A stretch of 64,000 nucleotides of DNA from Glandiceps talaboti. Lineage: Eukaryota > Hemichordata > Enteropneusta > Spengelidae. Location of the stretch: positions 23,789,387-23,853,386 of the forward strand of contig NC_135564.1 of NCBI RefSeq assembly GCF_964340395.1, in the 5' to 3' direction. The position numbers and the translations under genes were made by a program. Within the stretch, counting starts at the first letter, position 1; the number at the start of each line of letters is the position of its first letter. The notes beneath the pieces were generated by a model. That model made no database searches. It saw only the letters and a program-made list of their open reading frames with translations, and was not told the DNA's origin. Shown piece after piece: positions 36,401 through 50,812 of the stretch.

Positions 36401-37377
36401 TGTTCATGTACTAGTCAGTAATAGGATTGTGTTCATGTACTAGAGAGTAATAGGATTGTGTTCATGTACTAGTCAGTAATAGCATAGCATTGTGTTCATG
36501 TACTAGTCAGTAATAGGATTGTGTTCATGTACTAGTCAGTAATAGCATAGCATTGTGTTCATGTACTAGAGAGTAATAGCATTGTGTTCATGTACTAGTC
36601 AGTAATAGGATTGTGTTCATGTACTAGTCAGTAATAGCATTGTGTTCATGTACTAGTCAGTAATAGGATTGTGTTCATGTACTAGAGAGTAATAGGATTG
36701 TGTTCATGTACTAGTCAGTAATAGCATAGCATTGTGTTTATGTACTAGAGAGTAATAGGATTGTGTTCATGTCCTAGTCAGTAATAGGATTGTGTTCATG
36801 TACTAGTCAGTAATAGCATTGTGTTCATGTACTAGTCAGTAATAGCATTGTGTTCATGTACTAGAGAGTAATAGGATTGTGTTCATGTACTAGTCAGTAA
36901 TAGCATTGTGTTCATGTACTAGAAAGTAATAGGATTGTGTTCATGTACTAGTCAGTAATAGCATTGCGTTCATGTACTAGTCAGTAATAGGATTGTGTTC
37001 ATGTACTAGAGAGTAATAGGATTGTGTTCATGTACTAGTCAGTAATAGGATTGTGTTCATGTACTAGTCAGTAATAGGATTGTGTTCATGTATTAGTCAG
37101 TAATAGGATTGTGTTCATGTACTAGTCAGTAATAGCATTGTGTTCATGTACTAGTCAGTAATAGGATTGTGTTCATGTACTAGTCAGTAATAGGATTGTG
37201 TTCATGTATTAGTCAGTAATAGGATTGTGTTTATGTACTAGTCAGTAATAGGATTGTGTTCATGTACTAGTCAGTAATAGGATTGTGTTCATGTACTAGT
37301 CAGTAATAGCATTGTGTTCATGTACTAGTCAGTAATAGCATAGCATTGTGCTCATGTACTAGTCAGTAATAGCATTG
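30484..37377. repeat. 29-bp minisatellite, about 6.9 kb (about 235 units)
   Basis: Head-to-tail copies of a 29-bp unit: TTCATGTACTAGTCAGTAAT then AGGATTGTG. Variation is confined to a few positions: TCAG or AGAG after CTAG; GGATTG or GCATTG; a 5-bp longer form GCATAGCATTG; TTCATG or CTCATG; and TAC, TCC or TAT before TAG. There are no unique spacers and the unit is not a multiple of 3, so it is neither a CRISPR-like array nor coding. It lies in the intron before the P1 exon of the receptor gene and ends 55 bp before that exon. Confidence 0.95.
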
Positions 37378-37432
37378 TCAAGACAGGTTGGTTGGTGAGA
37401 TTCTTTGACAATTTAACATATTCTATCCGTAG

Positions 37433-37659
37433 GCAAGGTGTTTGTTCTTATAAGGCTCCACCTAAAGGAGCTAAGAAACCAGGAGCCAAGGATGTCAAGC
37501 CACCCGATCTATGGATTCACCATGATCAAATGGAATTAAAACAGATGGAAAAGCCACCAATGCCAGAACCAATGACACAGATACCAAGGAATCCAGATGA
37601 TATGAAACCACTTGATGAACCACCCATGGATACAATGAATAAAAGGAATTCATTTGTTG
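37433..37659 (+). CDS. DCC/neogenin-like netrin receptor, cytoplasmic P1 exon
   Basis: A 227-nt exon between TATCCGTAG (acceptor, 37431-37432) and GTAAGA (donor, 37660). Its first G completes the AAG codon begun in the transmembrane exon. It encodes a Lys/Pro linker (APPKGAKKPGAKDVK), then the conserved P1 motif PPDLWIHHDQMELK, then a Pro/Met/Asp-rich stretch ending NKRNSFV. In vertebrate DCC and neogenin a nearly identical P1 motif follows the membrane segment by a few tens of residues, as here; P1 is one of three conserved cytoplasmic motifs and is known in DCC for protein interactions. It ends with one base that joins the exon at 50675. It is squeezed between the two giant minisatellites. 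Confidence 0.93.
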
Positions 37660-37945
37660 GTAAGAATGGAAAATAACAAGAAAACAACTTTACCTAAAAT
37701 TGGTGTGTGTTATAAAAACACACTACCAATAATTGTATGCCCCTATTACATTCTAGCCATCAATATTCTTTTACCGATATGATTTTCCTTGTTTGTGAGT
37801 CTATTTACTATAGACTTCTCACTGAACTGTAGAATTATATTATATTTCAATCAAACTTCTTTAAAAAGCCCACTGAGATTGGAAACTAATGAAAGATTGA
37901 AGCTCTGTTCGAACACATTCTACAGCACTAGATCTGAAAAAAAGT
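37660..37945. other. Short intron segment between P1 exon and the 43-bp array
   Basis: The donor GTAAGAATGG starts it. Otherwise it is AT-rich intron sequence with no recognised element. Confidence 0.6.
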
Positions 37946-40900
37946 ACAACATCACAGGATACTAATAACTACTTTTAGGCATAGTTTGATAACATCACAG
38001 GACTCCAATAAGTACTGTTATGCATAGTTGAATTGATGACATCACAGGACACCAATAAGTACTGTTATGCATACAGTAGTTGAATTGATGACATCACAGG
38101 ACACCAATAACTATTGTTATGCTTAGTTTGATGACATCATAGGATGCTAATAACTACTTTTATGCATAGTTTGATGACATCACAGGACCCTAATAACTAC
38201 TATTATGCATAGTTTGATGACATCATAGGATACTGATAACTACTGTTATGCATAGTTTGATTACATCATAGGATACTGATAACTACTTTTATGCATAGTT
38301 TGATGACATTATAGGATACTAATAACTACTTTTATGCATAGTTTGATGACATTATAGGATACTAATAACTACTTTTATGCATAGTTTGATGACATTATAG
38401 GATACTAATAACTACTATTGTGCATAGTTTGATGACATTATAGGATACTAATAACTACTTTTATGCATAGTTTGATGACATTATAGGATACTAATAACTA
38501 CTTTTATGCATAGTTTGATGACATTATAGGATACTAATAACTACTTTTATGCATAGTTTGATGACATCATAGGATACTAATAACTACTTTTATGCATAGT
38601 TTGATGACATTATAGGATACTAATAACTACTTTTATGCATAGTTTGATGACATTATAGGATACTAATAACTACTTTTGTGCATAGTTTGATGACATTATA
38701 GGATACTAATAACTACTTTTATGCATAGTTTGATGACATCATAGGATACTAATAACTACTTTTATGCATAGTTTGATGACATTATAGGATACTAATAACT
38801 ACTTTTATGCATAGTTTGATGACATTATAGGATACTAATAACTACTTTTATGCATAGTTTTATGACATAGGATACTAATAACTACTTTCAGCATAGTTTT
38901 ATGACATCATAGGATACTAATAACTACTTTTATGCATAGTTTGATGACATTATAGGATACTAATAACTACTTTTATGCATAGTTTGATGACATTATAGGA
39001 TACTAATAACTACTTTTATGCATAGTTTGATGACATTATAGGATACTAATAACTACTTTTGTGCATAGTTTGATGACATTATAGGATACTAATAACTACT
39101 TTTATGCATAGTTTGATGACATTATAGGATACTAATAACTACTTTTATGCATAGTTTGATGACATTATAGGATACTAATAACTACTTTCAGCATAGTTTG
39201 ATTACATCATAGGATACTAATAACTACTTTTATGCATAGTTTGATGACATTATAGGATACTAATAACTACTTTTATGCATAGTTTGATGACATTATAGGA
39301 TACTAATAACTGCTTTTGTGCATAGTTTGATGACATCATAGGATACTAATAACTACTTTCAGCATAGTTTGATGACATTATAGGATACTAATAACTACTT
39401 TTGTGCATAGTTTGATGACATTATAGGATACTAATAACTACTTTTGTGCATAGTTTGATGACATTATAGGATACTAATAACTACTTTTATGCATAGTTTG
39501 ATGACATTATAGGATACTAATAACTACTTTTATGCATAGTTTGATGACATTATAGGATACTAATAACTACTTTTATGCATAGTTTGATGACATCATAGGA
39601 TACTAATAACTACTTTTATGCATAGTTTGATGACATTATAGGATACTAATAACTACTTTTATGCATAGTTTGATGACATTATAGGATACTAATAACTACT
39701 TTTATGCATAGTTTGATGACATTATAGGATACTAATAACTACTTTTATGCATAGTTTGATGACATTATAGGATACTAATAACTACTTTTATGCATAGTTT
39801 GATGACATTATAGGATACTAATAACTACTTTTATGCATAGTTTGATGACATAGGATACTAATAACTATTATGCATAGTTTGATGACATTATAGGATACTA
39901 ATAACTACTTTTATGCATAGTTTGATGACATTATAGGATACTAATAACTACTTTTATGCATAGTTTGATGACATTATAGGATACTAATAACTACTTTTAT
40001 GCATAGTTTGATGACATTATAGGATACTAATAACTACTTTTATGCATAGTTTGATGACATTATAGGATACTAATAACTACTTTTATGCATAGTTTGATGA
40101 CATTATAGGATACTAATAACTACTTTTATGCATAGTTTGATGACATCATAGGATACTAATAACTACTTTCAGCATAGTTTGATGACATTATAGGATACTA
40201 ATAACTATTGTGAATAGTTTGATGACATCATAGGATACTAATAACTACTTTTATGCATAGTTTTATGACATCATAGGATACTAATAACTACTTTTATGCA
40301 TAGTTTGATGACATCATAGGATACTAATAACTACTTTTATGCATAGTTTGATGACATTATAGGATACTAATAACTACTTTCAGCATAGTTTGATGACATT
40401 ATAGGATACTAATAACTACTTTTATGCATAGTTTGATGACATCATAGGATACTAATAACTACTTTTATGCATAGTTTGATGACATCATAGGATACTAATA
40501 ACTACTTTTATGCATAGTTTGATGACATTATAGGATACTAATAACTACTTTTATGCATAGTTTTATGACATCATAGGATACTAATAACTACTTTTATGCA
40601 TAGTTTGATGACATCATAGGATACTAATAACTACTTTTATGCATAGTTTGATGACATTATAGGATACTAATAACTACTTTCAGCATAGTTTGATGACATT
40701 ATAGGATACTAATAACTATTGTGCATAGTTTGATGACATCATAGGATACTAATAACTACTTTCAGCATAGTTTGATGACATCATAGGATACTAATAACTA
40801 CTTTTGTGCATAGTTTGATGACATTATAGGATACTAATAACTACTTTTATGCATAGTTTGATGACATTATAGGATACTAATAACTACTTTTATGCATAGT

Positions 40901-43900
40901 TTGATGACATTATAGGATTCTAATAACTACTTTTGTGCATAGTTTGATGACATTATAGGATACTAATAACTACTTTTATGCATAGTTTGATGACATTATA
41001 GGATACTAATAACTACTTTTGTGCATAGTTTGATGACATTATAGGATACTAATAACTACTTTTATGCATAGTTTGATGACATAGGATACTAATAACTACT
41101 TTTATGCATAGTTTGATGACATTATAGGATACTAATAACTACTTTTATGCATAGTTTGATGACATTATAGGATACTAATAACTACTTTCAGCATAGTTTG
41201 ATGACATCATAGGATACTAATAACTACTTTTATGCATAGTTTGATGACATTATAGGATACTAATAACTACTTTTATGCATAGTTTGATGACATTATAGGA
41301 TACTAATAACTGCTTTTGTGCATAGTTTGATGACATCATAGGATACTAATAACTACTTTCAGCATAGTTTGATGACATTATAGGATACTAATAACTACTT
41401 TTGTGCATAGTTTGATGACATTATAGGATACTAATAACTACTTTTATGCATAGTTTGATGACATTATAGGATACTAATAACTACTTTTATGCATAGTTTG
41501 ATGACATCATAGGATACTAATAACTACTTTTATGCATAGTTTGATGACATTATAGGATACTAATAACTACTTTTATGCATAGTTTGATGACATTATAGGA
41601 TACTAATAACTACTTTTATGCATAGTTTGATGACATTATAGGATACTAATAACTACTTTTATGCATAGTTTGATGACATTATAGGATACTAATAACTACT
41701 TTTATGCATAGTTTGATGACATTATAGGATACTAATAACTACTTTTATGCATAGTTTGATGACATTATAGGATACTAATAACTACTTTTATGCATAGTTT
41801 GATGACATTATAGGATACTAATAACTACTTTTATGCATAGTTTGATGACATTATAGGATACTAATAACTACTTTTATGCATAGTTTGATGACATCATAGG
41901 ATACTAATAACTACTTTCAGCATAGTTTGATGACATTATAGGATACTAATAACTATTGTGCATAGTTTGATGACATCATAGGATACTAATAACTACTTTT
42001 ATGCATAGTTTTATGACATCATAGGATACTAATAACTACTTTTATGCATAGTTTGATGACATCATAGGATACTAATAACTACTTTTATGCATAGTTTGAT
42101 GACATTATAGGATACTAATAACTACTTTCAGCATAGTTTGATGACATTATAGGATACTAATAACTACTTTTATGCATAGTTTGATGACATCATAGGATAC
42201 TAATAACTACTTTTATGCATAGTTTGATGACATCATAGGATACTAATAACTACTTTTATGCATAGTTTGATGACATTATAGGATACTAATAACTACTTTT
42301 ATGCATAGTTTTATGACATCATAGGATACTAATAACTACTTTTATGCATAGTTTGATGACATCATAGGATACTAATAACTACTTTTATGCATAGTTTGAT
42401 GACATTATAGGATACTAATAACTACTTTCAGCATAGTTTGATGACATTATAGGATACTAATAACTACTTTCAGCATAGTTTGATGACATTATAGGATACT
42501 AATAACTATTGTGCATAGTTTGATGACATCATAGGATACTAATAACTACTTTCAGCATAGTTTGATGACATCATAGGATACTAATAACTACTTTTGTGCA
42601 TAGTTTGATGACATTATAGGATACTAATAACTACTTTTATGCATAGTTTGATGACATTATAGGATACTAATAACTACTTTTATGCATAGTTTGATGACAT
42701 TATAGGATTCTAATAACTACTTCTGTGCATAGTTTGATGACATTATAGGATACTAATAACTACTTTTATGCATAGTTTGATGACATTATAGGATACTAAT
42801 AACTACTTTTATGCATAGTTTGATGACATTATAGGATACTAATAACTACTTTTGTGCATAGTTTGATGACATTATAGGATACTGATAACTACTTTTATGC
42901 ATAGTTTGATGACATTATAGGATACTAATAACTACTTTCAGCATAGTTTGATGACATTATAGGATACTAATAACTACTTTCAGCATAGTTTGATGACATC
43001 ATAGGATACTAATAACTACTTTTGTTCATAGTTTGATGACATTATAGGATACTAATAACTACTTCTGTGCATAGTTTGATGACATTATAGGATACTAATA
43101 ACTACTTTTATGCATAGTTTGATGACATTATAGGATACTAATAACTACTTTTATGCATAGTTTGATGACATTATAGGATACTAATAACTACTTTTGTGCA
43201 TAGTTTGATGACATTATAGGATACTGATAACTACTTTTATGCATAGTTTGATGACATTATAGGATACTAATAACTACTTTCAGCATAGTTTGATGACATT
43301 ATAGGATACTAATAACTACTTTCAGCATAGTTTGATGACATCATAGGATACTAATAACTACTTTTGTTCATAGTTTGATGACATTATAGGATACTAATAA
43401 CTACTTTTATGCATAGTTTGATGACATTATAGGATACTAATAACTACTTTCAGCATAGTTTGATGACATTATAGGATACTAATAACTACTTTCAGCATAG
43501 TTTGATGACATTATAGGATACTAATAACTACTTTTATGCATAGTTTGATGACATTATAGGATACTAATAACTACTTTCAGCATAGTTTGATGACATTATA
43601 GGATACTAATAACTACTTTCAGCATAGTTTGATGACATTATAGGATAATAATAACTACTTTTATGCATAGTTTGATGACATCATAGGATACTAATAACTA
43701 CTTTTATGCATAGTTTGATGACATCATAGGATACTAATAACTACTTTTATGCATAGTTTGATGACATTATAGGATACTAATAACTACTTTCAGCATAGTT
43801 TGATGACATCATAGGATACTAATAACTACTTTTATGCATAGTTTGATGACATTATAGGATACTAATAACTACTTTTATGCATAGTTTGATGACATTATAG

Positions 43901-46900
43901 GATACTAATAACTACTTTCAGCATAGTTTGATTACATTATAGGATACTAATAACTACTTTTATGCATAGTTTGATGACATCATAGGATACTAATAACTAC
44001 TTTTATGCATAGTTTGATGACTTTATAGGATACTAATAACTACTTTTATGCATAGTTTGATGACATTATAGGATACTAATAACTACTTTCAGCATAGTTT
44101 GATTACATCATAGGATACTAATAACTACTTTTATGCATAGTTTGATGACATTATAGGATACTAATAACTACTTTCAGCATAGTTTGATGACATTATAGGA
44201 TACTAATAACTACTTTTATGCATAGTTTGATGACATTATAGGATACTAATAACTACTTTTATGCATAGTTTGATGACATCATAGGATACTAATAACTACT
44301 TTCAGCATAGTTTGATGACATTATAGGATACTAATAACTACTTTTATGCATAGTTTGATGACATCATAGGATACTAATAACTACTTTTATGCATAGTTTG
44401 ATGACATCATAGGATACTAATAACTATTGTGCATAGTTTGATGACATCATAGGATACTAATAACTACTTTTATGCATAGTTTTATGACATTATAGGATAC
44501 TAATAACTACTTTTATGCATAGTTTGATGACATTATAGGATACTAATAACTACTTTTATGCATAGTTTGATGACATTATAGGATACTAATAACTACTTTC
44601 AGCATAGTTTGATGACATTATAGGATACTAATAACTACTTTTATGCATAGTTTGATGACATTATAGGATACTAATAACTACTTTTATGCATAGTTTTATG
44701 ACATCATAGGATACTAATAACTACTTTTATTCATAGTTTGATGACATTATAGGATACTAATAACTACTTTCAGCATAGTTTGATGACATTATAGGATACT
44801 AATAACTACTTTTATGCATATTTTGATGACATTATAGGATACTAATAACTACTTTTATGCATAGTTTGATGACATTATAGGATACTAATAACTACTTTCA
44901 GCATAGTTTGATGACATTATAGGATACTAATAACTACTTTTATGCATAGTTTGATGACATTATAGGATACTAATAACTACTTTTATGCATAGTTTGATGA
45001 CATTATAGGATACTAATAACTACTTTCAGCATAGTTTGATGACATTATAGGATACTAATAACTACTTTTATGCATAGTTTGATGACATTATAGGATACTA
45101 ATAACTACTTTTATGCATAGTTTGATGACATTATAGGATACTAATAACTGCTTTTATGCATAGTTTGATGACATCATAGGATACTAATAACTACTTTTAT
45201 GCATAGTTTGATGACATAGGATACTAATAACTACTTTCAGCATAGTTTTATGACATCATAGGATACTAATAACTACTTTCAGCATAGTTTTATGACATAG
45301 GATACTAATAACTACTTTCAGCATAGTTTTATGACATCATAGGATACTAATAGCTACTTTTATGCATAGTTTGATGACATTATAGGATACTAATAACTAC
45401 TTTCAGCATAGTTTGATGACATTATAGGATACTAATAACTACTTTCAGCATAGTTTGATGACATTATAGGATACTAATAACTACTTTTATGCATAGTTTG
45501 ATGACATTATAGGATACTAATAACTACTTTTATGCATAGTTTGATGACATCATAGGATAGTAATAACTACTTTCAGCATAGTTTGATGACATTATAGGAT
45601 ACTAATAACTACTTTTATGCATAGTTTGATGACATTATAGGATACTAATAACTACTTTTGTGCATAGTTTGATGACATTATAGGATACTAATAACTACTT
45701 TTATGCATAGTTTTATGACATCATAGGATACTAATAACTACTTTTATGCATAGTTTGATGACATCATAGGATACTAATAACTACTTTTATGCATAGTTTG
45801 ATGACATTATAGGATACTAATAACTACTTTCAGCATAGTTTGATGACATTATAGGATACTAATAACTACTTTCAGCATAGTTTGATGACATTATAGGATA
45901 CTAATAACTATTGTGCATAGTTTGATGACATCATAGGATACTAATAACTACTTTCAGCATAGTTTGATGACATCATAGGATACTAATAACTACTTTTGTG
46001 CATAGTTTGATGACATTATAGGATACTAATAACTACTTTTATGCATAGTTTGATGACATTATAGGATACTAATAACTACTTTTATGCATAGTTTGATGAC
46101 ATTATAGGATTCTAATAACTACTTCTGTGCATAGTTTGATGACATTATAGGATACTAATAACTACTTTTATGCATAGTTTGATGACATTATAGGATACTA
46201 ATAACTACTTTTATGCATAGTTTGATGACATTATAGGATACTAATAACTACTTTTGTGCATAGTTTGATGACATTATAGGATACTGATAACTACTTTTAT
46301 GCATAGTTTGATGACATTATAGGATACTAATAACTACTTTCAGCATAGTTTGATGACATTATAGGATACTAATAACTACTTTCAGCATAGTTTGATGACA
46401 TCATAGGATACTAATAACTACTTTTGTTCATAGTTTGATGACATTATAGGATACTAATAACTACTTCTGTGCATAGTTTGATGACATTATAGGATACTAA
46501 TAACTACTTTTATGCATAGTTTGATGACATTATAGGATACTAATAACTACTTTTATGCATAGTTTGATGACATTATAGGATACTAATAACTACTTTTGTG
46601 CATAGTTTGATGACATTATAGGATACTGATAACTACTTTTATGCATAGTTTGATGACATTATAGGATACTAATAACTACTTTCAGCATAGTTTGATGACA
46701 TTATAGGATACTAATAACTACTTTCAGCATAGTTTGATGACATCATAGGATACTAATAACTACTTTTGTTCATAGTTTGATGACATTATAGGATACTAAT
46801 AACTACTTTTATGCATAGTTTGATGACATTATAGGATACTAATAACTACTTTCAGCATAGTTTGATGACATTATAGGATACTAATAACTACTTTCAGCAT

Positions 46901-49900
46901 AGTTTGATGACATTATAGGATACTAATAACTACTTTTATGCATAGTTTGATGACATTATAGGATACTAATAACTACTTTCAGCATAGTTTGATGACATTA
47001 TAGGATACTAATAACTACTTTCAGCATAGTTTGATGACATTATAGGATAATAATAACTACTTTTATGCATAGTTTGATGACATCATAGGATACTAATAAC
47101 TACTTTTATGCATAGTTTGATGACATCATAGGATACTAATAACTACTTTTATGCATAGTTTGATGACATTATAGGATACTAATAACTACTTTCAGCATAG
47201 TTTGATGACATCATAGGATACTAATAACTACTTTTATGCATAGTTTGATGACATTATAGGATACTAATAACTACTTTTATGCATAGTTTGATGACATTAT
47301 AGGATACTAATAACTACTTTCAGCATAGTTTGATTACATTATAGGATACTAATAACTACTTTTATGCATAGTTTGATGACATCATAGGATACTAATAACT
47401 ACTTTTATGCATAGTTTGATGACTTTATAGGATACTAATAACTACTTTTATGCATAGTTTGATGACATTATAGGATACTAATAACTACTTTCAGCATAGT
47501 TTGATTACATCATAGGATACTAATAACTACTTTTATGCATAGTTTGATGACATTATAGGATACTAATAACTACTTTCAGCATAGTTTGATGACATTATAG
47601 GATACTAATAACTACTTTTATGCATAGTTTGATGACATTATAGGATACTAATAACTACTTTTATGCATAGTTTGATGACATCATAGGATACTAATAACTA
47701 CTTTCAGCATAGTTTGATGACATTATAGGATACTAATAACTACTTTTATGCATAGTTTGATGACATCATAGGATACTAATAACTACTTTTATGCATAGTT
47801 TGATGACATCATAGGATACTAATAACTATTGTGCATAGTTTGATGACATCATAGGATACTAATAACTACTTTTATGCATAGTTTTATGACATTATAGGAT
47901 ACTAATAACTACTTTTATGCATAGTTTGATGACATTATAGGATACTAATAACTACTTTTATGCATAGTTTGATGACATTATAGGATACTAATAACTACTT
48001 TCAGCATAGTTTGATGACATTATAGGATACTAATAACTACTTTTATGCATAGTTTGATGACATTATAGGATACTAATAACTACTTTTATGCATAGTTTTA
48101 TGACATCATAGGATACTAATAACTACTTTTATTCATAGTTTGATGACATTATAGGATACTAATAACTACTTTCAGCATAGTTTGATGACATTATAGGATA
48201 CTAATAACTACTTTTATGCATATTTTGATGACATTATAGGATACTAATAACTACTTTTATGCATAGTTTGATGACATTATAGGATACTAATAACTACTTT
48301 CAGCATAGTTTGATGACATTATAGGATACTAATAACTACTTTTATGCATAGTTTGATGACATTATAGGATACTAATAACTACTTTTATGCATAGTTTGAT
48401 GACATTATAGGATACTAATAACTACTTTCAGCATAGTTTGATGACATTATAGGATACTAATAACTACTTTTATGCATAGTTTGATGACATTATAGGATAC
48501 TAATAACTACTTTTATGCATAGTTTGATGACATTATAGGATACTAATAACTGCTTTTATGCATAGTTTGATGACATCATAGGATACTAATAACTACTTTT
48601 ATGCATAGTTTGATGACATAGGATACTAATAACTACTTTCAGCATAGTTTTATGACATCATAGGATACTAATAACTACTTTCAGCATAGTTTTATGACAT
48701 AGGATACTAATAACTACTTTCAGCATAGTTTTATGACATCATAGGATACTAATAGCTACTTTTATGCATAGTTTGATGACATTATAGGATACTAATAACT
48801 ACTTTTATGCATAGTTTGATGACATCATAGGATACTAATAACTACTTTTATGCATAGTTTGATGACATTATAGGATACTAATAGCTACTTTTATGCATAG
48901 TTTGATGACATTATAGGATACTAATAACTACTTTTATGCATAGTTTGATGACATCATAGGATACTAATAGCTACTTTTATGCATAGTTTGATGACATTAT
49001 AGGATACTAATAACTACTTTTATGCATAGTTTGATGACATCATAGGATACTAATAACTACTTTTATGCATAGTTTGATGACATTATAGGATACTAATAAC
49101 TACTTTTATGCATAGTTTGATGACATTATAGGATACTAATAACTACTTTTATGCATAGTTTGATGACATCATAGGATACTAATAACTACTTTTATGCATA
49201 GTTTGATGACATTATAGGATACTAATAACTACTTTCAGCATAGTTTGATGACATTATAGGATACTAATAACTACTTTTATGCATAGTTTGATGACATTAT
49301 AGGATACTAATAACTACTTTTATGCATAGTTTGATGACATTATAGGATACTAATAACTACTTTCAGCATAGTTTGATGACATCATAGGATAGTAATAACT
49401 ACTTTCAGCATAGTTTGATGACATTATAGGATACTAATAACTACTTTTATGCATAGTTTGATGACATTATAGGATACTAATAACTACTTTCAGCATAGTT
49501 TGATGACATTATAGGATACTAATAACTACTTTTATGCATAGTTTGATGACATTATAGGATACTAATAACTACTTTCAGCATAGTTTGATGACATTATAGG
49601 ATACTAATAACTACTTTTGTGCATAGTTTGATGACATCATAGGATACTAATAACTACTTTTATGCATAGTTTGATGACATCATAGGATACTAATAACTAC
49701 TATTATGCATAGTTTGATGACATTATAGGATACTAATAACTACTTTCAGCATAGTTTGATGACATTATAGGATACTAATAACTACTTTTATGCATAGTTT
49801 GATGACATTATAGGATACTAATAACTACTTTTATGCATAGTTTGATGACATTATAGGATACTAATAACTACTTTTATGCATAGTTTGATGACATTATAGG

Positions 49901-50155
49901 ATACTAATAACTACTTTTATGCATAGTTTGATGACATTATAGGATACTAATAACTACTTTCAGCATAGTTTTATGACATTATAGGATACTAATAACTACT
50001 TTTATGCATAGTTTGATGACATCATAGGATACTAATAACTACTTTTATGCATAGTTTGATGACATTATAGGATACTAATAACTACTTTTATGCATAGTTT
50101 GATGACATTATAGGATACTAATAACTACTTTTATGCATAGTTTGATGACATTATA
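37946..50155. repeat. 43-bp minisatellite, about 12.2 kb (about 285 units)
   Basis: Head-to-tail copies of a 43-bp unit: TTTGATGACATTATAGGATA, CTAATAACTACTTTTATGCA and TAG. Common variants are TTATAGG or TCATAGG, CTTTTATGCATAG or CTTTCAGCATAG (one base shorter), and units lacking four bases in ACATTATAGG. The left edge (37946-38290) is the most diverged, with CACAGGA and GTTATGC forms, while the centre is homogeneous; that pattern is expected from unequal exchange. A 3402-bp segment is duplicated inside it. The whole array sits in the 13-kb intron after the P1 exon. It has no coding capacity. Confidence 0.95.
42256..48806. repeat. 3402-bp higher-order tandem duplication inside the 43-bp array
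   Basis: Rare unit variants recur exactly 3402 bp apart: GGATTC at 42705 and 46107, GACTTTATAGG at 44019 and 47421, TTTTGATG after GCATA at 44821 and 48223, TAGCTACT at 45351 and 48753, and TTTTATGAC at 42309 and 45711. The match begins after about 42255/45657 and ends near 45404/48806. A less perfect older echo has offsets of 1748-1790 bp (40203/41951 and 40915/42705). Confidence 0.85.
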
Positions 50156-50674
50156 TTTATGATGAAATGATATGTAAGCATATGAAATTACAGAACAGAT
50201 AGCATAAAAAACGTCCCATGCTCTGGAACTATATTTAGTAGGAGTTCTGTACTCAGAGCATAAATATTTTACCTAGAGTATTTCAGCTAAATCACTCGGT
50301 CTTCTTCAGTTCTTATTGTATACCATTCAGTGACATAGACATATCATGTGACAGCAGAAGGGAGTTGTATACTACCGATATTTCCATCCCCTTGTCCATG
50401 TAATCGAGGGGTGTTTCTGTTTGATCTTGATAGCTTATTTCAACATTTGATGCAGTATGACATGTTGTCATATTGCAAGTCTGCATTATTGAACTATAAA
50501 CTTTACAATGTAATCACAGCTGAAGAAAGGTGAGTGACTTAGCCCAAGTATACTTGGTAAATTCCATACTACTGCATAATAAATTATGGCTTATTCTGAG
50601 TACAAATGAACAACAAAAGGAACATTTCAGATGTTGATATATAGTTTTGATAACATGATTTGTGTGATTTTTAG
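50156..50674. other. Intron after the 43-bp array
   Basis: Unique sequence ending in TGTGTGATTTTTAG, the acceptor for the next receptor exon. The open frame 50348-50533 has no domain and no phase support. Confidence 0.55.
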
Positions 50675-50812
50675 GTGATGAAGACCTTGATTTGACATCT
50701 GGTGATAGAACACAGAGACCACCACCAGGTGAAAGAACACAGCGACCACCAGAGGGAAAACGAAAACCCATCATGATCCCTGTCGATCCCCAGCCACCTC
50801 CACCCAGAGAAA
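50675..50812 (+). CDS. DCC/neogenin-like netrin receptor, cytoplasmic exon after P1
   Basis: A 138-nt exon between TTTTTAG (50674) and GTAAGT (50813). Its first two bases complete the glycine codon started in the P1 exon. It encodes DEDLDLTSGDRTQRPPPGER with a second TQRPP repeat, then GKRKPIMIPVDPQPPPPRE. In vertebrate DCC/neogenin a basic residue cluster followed by K-x-M-x-P-x-D-x-Q lies between P1 and P2; the KPIMIPVDPQPP segment corresponds to it. The proline-rich content would suit SH3 partners, as known for DCC with Nck, but no specific site is proved. It ends with one base, phase-matched to the exon at 57121. Being divisible by 3 with phase 1 on both sides, it could be skipped in frame. 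Confidence 0.85.

Noticed and set aside
30484-37377. 29-bp repeats with a regular spacing, superficially CRISPR-like
   Set aside because: Units are head to tail with no unique spacers, the DNA is eukaryotic (spliced gene, LINEs), and no cas-like gene is present.
37946-50155. Centromeric satellite
   Set aside because: The array lies inside an intron of a receptor gene with exons on both sides in consistent phase; the 3.4-kb higher-order block alone does not make it centromeric.
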